A DNA stretch of 64,000 bases from Cynocephalus volans. Lineage: Eukaryota > Chordata > Mammalia > Dermoptera > Cynocephalidae. The DNA lies in contig NC_084469.1 of NCBI RefSeq assembly GCF_027409185.1, forward strand, positions 100,813,835 to 100,877,834. The letters run 5' to 3'. Below the pieces are notes generated by a model. It did not search any database. It was not told the origin of the DNA and saw only the letters and a program-made list of their open reading frames with translations. The position numbers and the translations under genes are program-made. Shown here piece after piece: positions 12,772 to 22,899 of this stretch. Each line of letters opens with the position of its first letter. Position 1 is the stretch's first letter.

Positions 12772-15429
12772 AATCAAAACTTTTGACTGCAAACCCCCAT
12801 CCGGGGCTCTGTCCTCTCGAGCTTCTAACTATACACTCCCTACTTACCCTTGTTCTCAGGTCGGACTCTGCCTGAAATGAGCTCTTGCTGAAGTCATGGC
12901 CTGAGATAAAACAGTGGCTTGGGCTCCTCCGCCCTCATTCTTTGAAGAATCATCTTTCCCCCATTCTACGGTAATCAGTGTGGTTCACATGGGAGCACTG
13001 TGACCAATCAGAGTGGCTGACTGGGAGGGGCTCAGGGCTGGGCCAATCAGAGTCTTCTCTGGGACTTTGGTGGAACTTCTAGGGATGACCATCATTTTCT
13101 CTAGCTTTGGAGCAATCAGGAAAATAGAGGCCCAGAGCTGCCACGTGGAGAAAGCCTTTTGGAGGATGAAGACAAAGACAGTTGAAAGATGGGGAAACAG
13201 AAATCCCACCGACATCATTTGAACCTCTGGGTCTATCCGTGCTGGAAGAAATTGCTCCCTGGGACTTGCCAGAAACACAAGTCAATACATTTTCCCTTTG
13301 TGTATCAAGCCAGTTTGAGTTGCGTTTTGATCGTTTACAAATGAAAGAAGCCCAGCTCATACACTTCAATAAACAAGTTCCAAAGACTGACCCGTTGGAA
13401 AGTGCAATTCTGGGTCTGCTTGGGGCATGTCAAGGGCTTCCTGCCACACCCTCATTACCAGGTGGTATGTGAAAGCAGGAGCAAGTTGCAGTTCAAGTTG
13501 AGCCTGTGTGTAAATATATTTACTAGCAGGCAGGCCCTAAAGCTGTCCTAGAACTGTTAAGTGACTCTGTGGAGGTCCAGTCCTCTATTCTATCAGGGGC
13601 TCCTACAGCAGACATGTCCATTTTCTAGCTGGAGGTTTCAGCAAAACTTCTTGATACAGTCCAGTAACCAATCCTTCTATAAGCACCTGAATGGAAGACT
13701 GATTTGGAGTCCTAAATCTTGGGCAGCATTACAAGGGCTAAAGATCATAAAGGCTAAGAGTTCTGGATTCCTAAAAATGACGTGACCATCCATGAAAAAT
13801 TGTTTCCAACATAGATCATGGTAATTTTAAAGTCTCTGGTTTTAATTAGACGTAAAGACAGCTAAGACACTTCTAGATGCTTCTAGAGAAGTTGAATTTT
13901 TTTTTAAATAAAATTTTTATTTTGAAATAATTTTAGACTTACAGAAAACGTACAAAAATAATACAGAAAGTTTCCATATACCCCTTACCCACTTTCCCCC
14001 AACGTTGCTTTGCCTCCCAAGGATTTGTCACCCCTTTTCCCCTGGGTGACGGAGCCACCAAAGATTACTCAAAACCCATCTCTTCTGAGCAGTGAGAAGC
14101 CTCAAAAAGGGGTAAATCTCCCAAAACCCTCAAGAGCAAGGCATTCCTTCCACTTGGGAAATTAACCCCTTGCCTCAGGACAGCCCCGCCAAGCCCACAC
14201 CCCATGGGTGTCTCAGCATCCCGAGGACCACCACGCACCCATGCAAGATGCTGGGGCTGCCCCGCCTCCGCACACGTCTGGAACCTGCAGGCTCCACCAC
14301 CCCATCCCAGCGGCCTTGGCCACCTGCCACGCACGACAGGGCCGTCCAGGCCAGCAGGAACTGAGTCAGGGGGGCCTGGGCCATGGTGAGGGTTCCACCC
14401 CCCTCCCTGCCAAGCACAGACCCTCCTGAGTCATGATGTGTCCCTTGGAGGCTGTGAAGAGAAAGCAAAGTCAGCCCCAGAAGAAACCCCTGGCCAAGGG
14501 GCACCCAACAGAACCAGGGGCAGTAGGTGATTGCCAGACTGGGGCAGCCCCAGGGCCGTGGGAGCCCAGGGAGGCATCCAGCCCCAACCCGGGAGCAGTT
14601 GAGCAGTCAGGGGAGGCTTCCTGGAGGAGGTGTGACAGACGGCCCACAGATGGAGTTAGCCAAGAGAAGGGTCCTGGGGCAAGGGGTGCATAGGAGTGGA
14701 GGGGAAGGAGGCCAGGTGGGGCCAGGTGTCGCAGGAGTGGGCGTGGCTGTGTAATGGAGCGTCTCCTGTATGCCAAGGGCAACTCAGGAGCCCTTGAAAG
14801 CCGTAAGTGGGATGGACAAGGTCAGAAATGGGTGTTAGATGAAGTGGGGGAGACCTGCAGGGGCCCTGGGGGAAGCAGGCAGGCCGGGAGGCTGGGGCAG
14901 GTGTCCAGATGAAAGAGAGGGGGGAAGACAGGACTCCAGGGAAAACGGAGCGAGAATCAGCAGGAGTTGGAGGCTGATTCCATGGGAATCCATGGGGCAT
15001 CTAGAAGACCAGAATTCTAGCCGGGAGGGCCAAGGGGACAGGGTAAAAAGTGGGGGGGCGGGGTGAGAAGGTGGTAAGTCTGTGGGACACAGCTGACACT
15101 GGGATAGGCTGGAACTTCCCAGTGTAGAGCGCACCCCTGTGCCCCACAGGAAGGGGACAGCTTTTGTGCCCACTTCACAGATGAGCAAAGTAAGGCCATC
15201 ACACCATTAGTGAGGGGCTGAGCCCCAGCTGAAGTCCAAGCAGAGGGGAGGGAGGGGAAGAGGACCAGGGGCGTTTCCACAGCCGCCCCCCACCCCAGGA
15301 GGTGGCTGGCTCTTTCCTGAGCCAGGAAGGATGGGAGGGAGGAGGTGGGGACAGGGCCACTCCTGGTGGTGGAACGGACCAGCCAAAGGTGTGAAGGTGG
15401 AAGCAAAATACTTGGAGGACAGAAGCTGG

Positions 15430-16700
15430 ACCGAGAGCCCTCGCGGCCCCTTTCAGATCCGCCTTCTCAACCAGGGGCAACCAGGCCTAGGCGTAGAATG
15501 GGCTGGGAGCAGCTGCGTGGCTTTGGCCATGCCACTCTCTGGGCCTTGGGGTGACTTGAGAGCCGGACCAGGTGATCCCAAGGGCCCCAGAGAAGGGAGA
15601 GACCCTTGTGAACTTTGGAGGCCGGCCCGGCTGGGGAGGGACGCCCTGTTCTTTCTTCCAAGACGTCCAGGCCAATGCGCGCCCCGAGGACGCCTCCTCC
15701 AGGCAGCCCCGGGGCCCACGAGCCCTTCCTCCCACCCCGGCCCGCCTCGGGGTCTCCGGCCCGGCCCGACCTGGTCCTCTCTACACCTCCCTGCCCTGCC
15801 TCCATCCAATGAATGAACCGGGAAGGCGCGCACGGCACCGGCAGGGGGCCGGGGAGCGAGGGGTCCCGGGCTCGGCGGACGGGGAGGGGGCGCCCCCGGA
15901 GCCCACGGGCCGCGATGGCCCCGGGCAGGGCCGAGCACGCAGGCCCCCGGGCGCCCCCACGCTCGGCTCCGCCCTCACCTGCGGGTCAGGCCCCGCGCCC
16001 GCGCCCTGCTCCGGCGCCGAGTGCCAGGCGGAGAGGGGAGGGGGCGGGCCCGGGGCTGCCGGCTGCAAACAAAGGAACCCTCTCCCCTCCCCCTCCGCGT
16101 CCCCCGCTCCTGTCCCCGCCTCCCCCGCCCCCCGCACCCCGGTGCTGGCCCCGCCGCAGGCCCCGCGCCGTCCCCTACCTGCGAGGCGGCGCGCGTGGAG
16201 GCGGCCAGAGCGGGCGGGCGCGGGGCTGCGCGCTGCAGGGTCGGCTCCCGCGGCGCCGGGGGCCCGGGGCGGGAACGCGGAGCCGAGAGGCCGACCCCGC
16301 CGCCTTCCCCGCCAAGAGCGGCCGAGAGCGGGGGGAGCCGGGGCGGGAGGAGTTGGGGGAGGGCGCGTTTGCACCTCGTAGCTCCCGGGGCGGGGGCGGG
16401 CAGAGGCGGGGGCCGGGGGAGGGCCTGGGGCTCCGGGCGAAGCTCCGAGGGGCTGGAGAGATGCGGGGGCGGGCGGGGGCGCGGGGCCGGGGCGCCTGGA
16501 GCGGGGGCTGCAGGGGCCGAGTTTTCGGATAGACACTGGCCTTGAGGTGGGGTTCCGATGTGGGGCGGCCTGGACGACAGCCAGAGCCGGGAGGTCCCAG
16601 GACTCACCTGGGAGGCTCCCGCACGTCCTCCCAGGCCGCCTCCCCCTCCCTGGGGCGCGGAGAATTCCGAGGGTGACGCTGGAAACTCACCTGGCGCCTG
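15430..16700 (-). promoter_or_regulatory. CpG island with several minus-strand first-exon donors
   Basis: This block is very GC-rich and full of CpG and GC boxes, unlike the DNA on either side. On the minus strand at least four textbook 5' splice sites occur, ending possible first exons at 16691 (CAG|GTGAGT), 16608 (CAG|GTGAGT), 16179 (CAG|GTAGGG) and 15979 (CAG|GTGAGG). This fits a housekeeping-type promoter with alternative, probably non-coding first exons, transcribed leftwards. I could not find exon 2 within 1-15.4 kb, so the gene is not identified. The long open frames on both strands here (over 200 codons) are proline/arginine/glycine-rich shadows of base composition. Confidence 0.6.
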
Positions 16701-17514
16701 GAGCCTGGATTCTTAACTAGGCTGAGATCCGAGGCCCCTAAAAATGTAGGCAAGACATCAGGCAAAGATGCGTTTCCCGGAGACGAGGCCCACATTTCTC
16801 ATCTGATTCGCAAAATGAAGAGTTTTTAAGAATTCAAAAGGTCTAGGCTTTTAAATCTCTCTGAGCCCCCCGCTTACTCCACCTGTTAAAGGATCCGGAC
16901 TTGAGAATTTCAGCTCCTTGTCTGGAGACTACATCGAAAGCGAAAATTTCTAGGCTTCTCGACCACTTTCCCACCTTTAAGAACACCCCCCATGACGCTT
17001 AACTTGGGCATCTGCCTGAAGCTTTTTATTGGGCCTGAAAGCTATTACTCTGCCCAGCAAACTCCTATGCATCTGGCAAAGCCCAATTCAAAACTCCCCT
17101 TCCTCATCCCAGATTGTTAGTTTATCCTGTTGAGTTCCTGAAGCTGATTGTGCTGAACGTGCACATCATAGCATTTCTGGGATGCAATAAATAAACAATA
17201 TGTAACAGTTTGAGCTGGGATTTATTGGGTGTAGTTGACAGTGACAGGGATGGGAAGAGAGTAACATCCTCAAAGGAAGAGGGAGAAGAGAAGTGGTCTG
17301 GAACTGGCACTGAGTCATGACCTTGAGCTTTTGGTCCTTGACTCACATCAGTTTGTTGATGTCCCAGGATCCAGCAGCACCAGCAGCATCTGGCAGTGCA
17401 GAGAAATGCAAATTTGGGGCCTCACCCCAGACCTACTTGGGTTCCAGAAGTCTAAGTTTTAACACACCCTCCAGGTGACTGTGAGGCATAGTGTCATCTG
17501 AGAGACATTGCTCC

Positions 17515-18450
17515 AGGGAGGAAGGGAGGGTGGAAGATCCAAAGGAGCTGCATCAGCTCTCCAGAGCTGGCAGTCCTCGTTCTCCATTTCGTTCAAATTT
17601 CACATTTGTCTTTAAGGGTAAAGCTCAAGAGAAATAAAGATGCCCCAGACTTTAAGGAGGAAATGATGCGTCCAGGTGACCAAGGCCAAGCGGAGACCTG
17701 GTGTAAGTTCTGTACTCCCTAGAAGGCTGACCAACTGCGTCTTTCAGAGGCCTGTGACTAGAATAACCTCCCACCATGGCAGTGATGTCAGATGCCATCA
17801 GTGGCAGGAGAAGCTGGGGAAGCCCCAGCAAGTCTGTGCCTACAGAGACTGCAGGGACTCCAGGCCTGCAATAGTGAAAGAGAACTTTGAAGTCCATATG
17901 ATTTTGCAAATGCCTTAAAAATAATTGCACCAGGAATTCCAGGTGAACTCCTAGGCCAAGCTGGTGTTGGAGGTCTGACTGCTAGACCCAACCTCCCCTC
18001 TGGCCAGTCCTCAGACTGGGGAAGGGGAGTCCCAGAAGCAGGCCTGGGTTTCTCACAGCCCCTCCGCAGACAACAAGTGAGTGACATCTGGAGATACCCA
18101 AAGAAGGACATGGAAAGCAAGGAACAGACTGGCTGAAGCTTCGAGGGCAGACAGCCTCACCAGGGAGGCAGGGAGAGCAAGGAGCCAAGAAGGATGGTCT
18201 GAAAATTAGGAGAACGAAATGTGGGAGAAGCGGAGTAGTGTGGTCCAGGAGAAGAGGTTCACCAGGAAAGAACCGTGTTTATCTTGCTTGTCTTTTAATG
18301 TCAACTCTGCCTTTAACAATAATCCTTTGTTATACCCAAACTGTTCTTAATTAAACTGTTTGGAGAGACAGAAAATGTGAAGAGTGGATGGTTTCGTGTG
18401 TGAGAGATTAGGTTTCACGTGAGGAGAAAGAAGGTCTTTTCTTCTAATTG
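17515..18450 (+). pseudogene. MBD3L2-like pseudogene
   Basis: The reading from 17676 runs 'TKAKRRPGVSSVLPRRLT' and then 'CVFQRPVTRITSHHGSDVR' and 'KPQQVCAYR', which is the N-terminal half of MBD3L2-type proteins. These lack the methyl-CpG-binding domain of MBD2/MBD3 but keep the NuRD-contacting part. It is broken. The position where an initiator would sit is GTG (17676-17678), with an in-frame TGA just upstream (17664-17666). A small deletion near 17841-17850 shifts the frame, and both frames then stop (TGA 17888-17890; TAA 17916-17918). Remnants of the C-terminal coiled coil follow at about 18076-18190 ('RNRLAEASRADSLTREA' in a further frame). An ATTAAA at 18350-18355 matches the poly(A) signal of the MBD3L1 copy. 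Homology to MBD3L1 extends into both flanks, so this is a DNA-level duplicate and not a retrocopy. In mouse, Mbd3l2 is a gene at the equivalent place (recalled). Confidence 0.88.
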
Positions 18451-18539
18451 TTCGATTTCTGTTTACAGTGAATTCAATTCATTTTTATGTTAAAGTCAAC
18501 AGGTGTTATCCAGCCTGAGGGATTATTTGGTGTTTTATA

Positions 18540-18849
18540 CAGTCATTCCTTGGTATCCCTGTGGGATTGGTTTCAGGACCTCTGGTGGATACCGAAATCC
18601 TCGGATGCTCAAGTCTCTGATATAAAATGGCATAGTATTTGCATATGACTCACGCACTTTAAATCATCTCTAGATTACTTATAATACCTAACATGATGTA
18701 AATGTTATGTAAATAGTTGTTATACTGTATTACTTAGAGAATAATGACAAGAAAAGAAAGTCTGCACATGTTCAGTACAGATGCAATTTTTTTTTCCAAA
18801 TATTTTCGATCTGTGGTTGGTGGAACCCACGGATACCAGGGGCCAACTG
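18540..18849. mobile_element. Tigger/pogo-type non-autonomous DNA transposon
   Basis: Inverted ends are 'cagtcattccttggtatccc' at the left and 'ggataccaggggccaactg' at the right. A TA precedes the left end, as in TA-targeting pogo elements. The interior reads like the MER2/Tigger-type short element, with 'cctcggatgctcaag' and 'gcacatgttcagtacaga'. It contains no transposase. Confidence 0.8.
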
Positions 18850-18869
18850 GACTTACATTTTGTTTGTTT

Positions 18870-19460
18870 GTTTGTTTTGGATCCTGGCATTTGAAGAAAT
18901 CTCTGTCCAGTCCCTGGCTGACTGCTGACATAATAGAAAAAGAGATTTCAGTGACCTCACAACAGGAATATAGTCTTTGCAAAAATAGTTGTTAAAGTCA
19001 CTAAACAAGCCTTGTAACACCAAGGGCACAGGTTCAGATCCCCTTACCGTCCAGCAGAGGGGTAGAGGGTGGGGGAAGGAAAGTCAGTAAATAAATGAAC
19101 AACTACAGACCGTAGACAGCCACAACAGCAAAATCTGGCAGAAGGAAGAATCTCATTTTTGCCATTACCGCATAATATTCAAATTGTTCAGTTTTCAACA
19201 CAGAATTACAAGAGATGTGAAAAAATAGGACAGTATGACACGTTCACATGAAATAAAAAAAGGAATTGACAGAAGCTGTCCCTGAGGAAGTCCAGACACT
19301 GGACTTACAAGACAAATACTTTAAAACAACTGTCTAAATATACTCAGAGAGCTGAAGGAAACCACAAAGAACCTAAGTAAATAAACAGAATAATGTGTCA
19401 ACATATAGGGAATATCAGTAAAGAGACAGAAATTGTGAAAAGGAACCAAATAGAAATAGT
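18870..19460 (+). mobile_element. L1/HAL1 fragment with an embedded SINE remnant
   Basis: The right part closely parallels 33800-34300: 'acagaagctgtccctgagga' and then 'ggacttacaagacaaata' correspond to 'gaaactgttcctaaggaa' and 'ggacttactagacaaaag' there. Both look like half-L1 (HAL1) sequence. A degraded tRNA-Ile SINE piece ('ttcagatccccttaccgtcc', about 18990-19060) is inserted in it. There is no intact open frame. Confidence 0.6.
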
Positions 19461-19469
19461 TAAGCCTTA

Positions 19470-19603
19470 CCCCTGCTCTTCCCCCTCCCTCACCCAGCCC
19501 TAAGCAACCACTGATGTACTTTCTGTCAATACAGATTGTCTATTCTTGACATCTCATATAAAATCTCATATAAATGGAATCATATACAATATTTGGGCTT
19601 TTG

Positions 19604-19643
<40 letters not shown>

Positions 19644-19800
19644 TAGCATAAGGTTTTTATCCGTGTCGTAGCACACATCCTTCATACCTATTATGGCTGA
19701 AAAATATGTAATGTATTGATATATCACATTTAAAAAAATCCATTCATAAGTTGATGGATATTTGGGTTGTTTTGGTCCATCTTTCCTGAGTCCAAGTTTC
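19470..19800 (+). mobile_element. L1 3'-end fragment carrying a 34-bp T tract
   Basis: The text resembles the 3' UTR of old L1M elements ('tataaatggaatcatataca', 'gttgatggatatttgggttg'). A pure T tract at 19607-19640 interrupts it without any SINE body next to it. It may be the tail of a severely truncated antisense retroposon. Confidence 0.6.
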
Positions 19801-20355
19801 ACCTTTAGGGGCCAAGGGTAAGTCTCCAGTCACCCTTCTTAATCACTGCCCTCCAGTCAGCTCAGACCTGCTAGAACACTAGCTCTTGTCAATGTGAAGT
19901 CCTGGAGTTCTTAGAAGGACCCTAAAAACAGAGGTTGGGAAAGGCAGTGGCGACTTAGGTGAAGACTGCCAAGTCCAATACACTCTTTGAAACCGCAGCA
20001 ACATTAATATAAACTACTGGAGCAGAAATGACCAAGGTTGCTGGCATGAGTGGTTTCCAGTGGATCCTCTTAAAGTATGTAGGACTTCGTAGTAGACGTG
20101 GGCCATCATTTTTGGTTTCTCAGCTGCTGAGCCCCTGTGCTTTGTTTGAAGGCTTCCCCTACTTGACCACCTTGGGGAGAGGCAATGCCAGCCTCCCAAT
20201 GTAAAAGCACAAAATGCCAGATATTTCCATTTACAGCTTCCGCACTGCAGCCGGGGCAGGGTTCTGGGAATCAGACGCAGCCTTGCAGACTCTGAATCCG
20301 GACGTAGGAGCAATGCTCTGATCATATGGATTTGGGCAGAAGCTACCAGAATTAC
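19800..20355. other. Unassigned DNA left of the second CpG island
   Basis: No gene or clear repeat was seen. CpG density begins to rise after about 20220. Confidence 0.4.
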
Positions 20356-21500
20356 GCGCAGTGGAGCTGAAACCGGTTCTCCATCATTTTAACAATCCTT
20401 TTGCTCAATCGGCCCGAGGTGGGTTTTGTCACAAGCGACCAGGAGCCCTGAGGGACGGAGTCCAGCGTCAGTGTTGCAGGGTGGGCGTGTTGGTCAGGAG
20501 TTGGGGGACATCCGCATTCCAGCCTCGGTCTCGGGCCGGGGGCCGCACGCCAGACCCCCACATCCGCGGGCAGGGGTCACTGTCACCCCCAGTGGCCTTC
20601 CCCAGCGCGGGATGCGGTGCTGCACCCCGAGGGTCTGCGCCCTCCCCGGCGACATCGCGCCGGGCTCCACGCAGGCGTCAACTCCGGAGGGATCCAGGCC
20701 GTGCGGGAACACGCGGGTCCTCGTCGGGGGCGGAGATCACGCGGCTGACACGGCGGGACCAGCCCCGCGCGGTGGGCAGCGGAGGACCCGGCGGCGGCAG
20801 CCCCAACGCGGGTGGAGCTGCGGGGCCGCTCGGGCGCTGGACAGCTCTAGCCCCACTGTCCTCAGCTCCTCCCAGCGCGGTCGCCCCACGGCCCCCGCCT
20901 CGGCGCCACCCGCCTGTCGCTCTCCGCCCGCGACCTCAGTCCCTCCGCGTCCGGCCTGGGCTCGGCTGTCTCCGCCACTTCTCGGCTTCGCTTGGCTCTT
21001 TCCGCCCGGCCTCCGCCCCTCCCTCCCGGTCTAGGCTCCTCCCCTTCCCCGGCCCTGGCTCCTCCCCCTCACCGGCCTCGGCCCCGCCCCTCACCGACCT
21101 CGGCTCCTCCCCCTCACCGGCCCTGGCCCCTCCCCTCACCGGCCCTGGCCCCTCCCCTCACCGGCCTTGGCTCCTCCCCCTCAACTCTCCTCTCCTCCCC
21201 TGTCCGCCTCTCTTTGTGCTTGGCCTCGGCTCATTCATCCCGCCCGGCCTCGGCTCCCCGTGTCCGGCCTTTACTCGCCCCCTCTCCCCGCCTCTTCTCG
21301 CTGCTCCCCGGCTCGGTTGGTTCGGTTCGGCTCTCTCCCCCTGGCCTCAGTTGGGCTTTTTCCGTTGCTCTCCGCCACGTCCGGGCTGAGCCAGGCTGTG
21401 TCCCGCTGGGCACGTGCCGCTGTAGGCGGTGGTTGTACCAGTACGGTTCCCATCGTTGGGGGACAGGTTAGTGCCTTTGTCCCCACATCCTGGACAATAG
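20356..21500 (+). promoter_or_regulatory. Second CpG island, possible plus-strand promoter
   Basis: CpG-dense DNA with many GC and CACCC boxes. It ends near a plausible plus-strand donor, 'gggggacag|gttagt' with the exon end at 21466. This would suit a non-coding first exon of a rightward gene, but no downstream exon was recognised before ZNF558, which runs the other way. It may be an orphan promoter left by a lost zinc-finger gene, or an enhancer-like CpG island. Long open frames here (for example 20361-21389) are serine/proline/arginine-rich and start and stop without gene structure, so I do not call them genes. Confidence 0.5.
21020..21195. repeat. ~23-24 bp GC-rich minisatellite
   Basis: The unit 'ggctcctccccctcaccggc' plus three or four bases recurs about seven times with small changes (ctcctcccc/ccgcccc/cctcccc variants). 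Neighbouring copies are near-identical, which suggests recent expansion. It lies inside the CpG island. Confidence 0.85.
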
Positions 21501-21686
21501 CTTATCTTATTAAACTCAACAGAAAAAAAAATTATCTGCTAAATGAGAAAAGGGAATCGTGGTGTCTTACTTCGTAGTTTTCCTTTTATTGGTGACGCTG
21601 GGAATCTCCCCTTACATTGAAATCCTTTTGTATTTTCTGTGAACTGTGTGTTCTCAGCATTGCACATTTCTCCGCTTAGGAGGAAT

Positions 21687-21795
21687 TTTTTTTTTTTTTT
21701 TTTTTTTTTTTTGCGGCTGGGCAGGAGGGGGATCTTAAACCTTGAGCTTGGTTTTGTCAGCACCACTCTCTACCAACAGAGCAAACCAGCCAGCC
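21687..21795 (-). mobile_element. tRNA-Ile-derived SINE (CYN-like)
   Basis: A T-run (21687-21712) is the complement of the A-tail. It is followed by 'gggggatcttaaaccttgag', a B-box-like 'gttttgtcagcacc' stretch and a 'aaaccagccagcc' head. Target duplications are not clear. Confidence 0.75.
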
Positions 21796-22899
21796 ATAAG
21801 AAGTCCCCAGTATTAATAAACTAGTCTTGTGTGAAGAATTGGCAACATTTTCCTCTATTTGATTTTTGTCTTGGCCTCTAGTGGTTTTTGCCATGCTGAT
21901 TTTTTTTTTTTTTTTAATGAAGCCAGATTCATTAATCTTTTATTAGAGACGGAGCAATCTGAGAGTCCAAGGAGGAAGCTCCAGGGTGTTTTACGACCTA
22001 GCCTCAGATGTCACACACTGTCACTTCTGCAGCAGCAGTGTATTGATCACATAGGTCATGTCTGACTCAGTGTGGTTGGGGGGGGGGGCTACACAGGACA
22101 CGAATACCAAGCAGCAAGGAACCTCAGTGGGCATCTTGGCGACTAGTGAACATACCCATTTTTTCTCCAGGCCACCTCTTCTCATCAACCCAGAGTCCCC
22201 ATTTTTCTGCTCCAGATTGCTCCCAAGAGCCTGGTTGATTGAAGCTGTTGCGGCCTCTAGAATTCATGGCTGGTATTGGGACAATTTGGAAGGTCTCCTT
22301 TCCCCCTTTTTGTTCTTTCATTCCTCTCCCCTCTCTATCCCTCTTAACCTCAGCCCCAGCTCCAGCCTTCCTTTCCCTCCAGTGCTCTTTTGAGCAGTAG
22401 ATGTTCTGAGGGTCAGCCGAGAATTCACAGGATAGGAGGGGTTTGCTGGGTGCAGGAAATATTGAGGGAAGGTTTGCTTGCTGGGCTCCTCTCACCCGTA
22501 CAGTGGGAGCTTGGGGTATCTGCTGGCTTGTCAGGACTACTCCTGTCTCCCATGTTCTGAGACTGTGGTCCTTACCGTTCCCCAGGGTAGGGCACACTTC
22601 ATTTCATGGAGCTCTGTCTATCCACTATTATAGGGGGACACATATCTGTATTGGAAGAGGAGGCTGAGACGTTGCCTGTGGGGATCAGATTGTTCTTACA
22701 TTTGGAATAATGAAGTAGTCACCCAAAGGACAGTCATCTCATGCTGGGGAAGACTTGAGAGATTTGCCATCTGGGCCTCCGTCCTCATTTGTGTTGAGAG
22801 TGTTGCTTGTTGATGCTTCTATGAACTCTTATTTCATAACAGAATGGGAAAGAGTTTTCTGGGGATCTGTTTGACACTGATGACGCACAACATGATGCG

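Larger units (their letters stand above)
9885..15430. other. Unassigned non-coding DNA with old repeats
   Basis: I saw no exon with credible splice signals. Named repeats inside are MIR pieces at 10165-10330 and 11590-11720, a tRNA-Ile SINE at 12623-12771, and a short L1 3'-UTR-like piece at about 13900-14010. GC content rises from about 14.1 kb towards the CpG island. Confidence 0.45.

Noticed and set aside
13010-13060. Two CCAAT boxes ('gaccaatcagag', 'ggccaatcagag') as a promoter
   Set aside because: The two 'ccaatcagag' motifs are notable, but there is no CpG island, no donor and no exon nearby, so I do not call a promoter.
1-15430. OR2Z1 or ACTL9, expected left of ZNF558 in human
   Set aside because: Both should be long single-exon frames. 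None of that size or content exists in this window.
15572-16536. Long open frames of 160-269 codons on both strands in the first CpG island
   Set aside because: They are Pro/Arg/Gly/Ala-rich in every frame, overlap on both strands and match no family. High GC removes stop codons by chance.
15430-16700. Promoter of ADAMTS10 or INSR
   Set aside because: I looked for the first coding exon of each (signal-peptide region) in the island and to its left and did not find it. Synteny alone is not enough to name the gene.
20361-21389. A 342-codon open frame on the plus strand
   Set aside because: Its end is the translated 24-bp minisatellite and its start is ordinary upstream DNA. Low-complexity Pro/Ser/Arg with no domain; a composition artefact.
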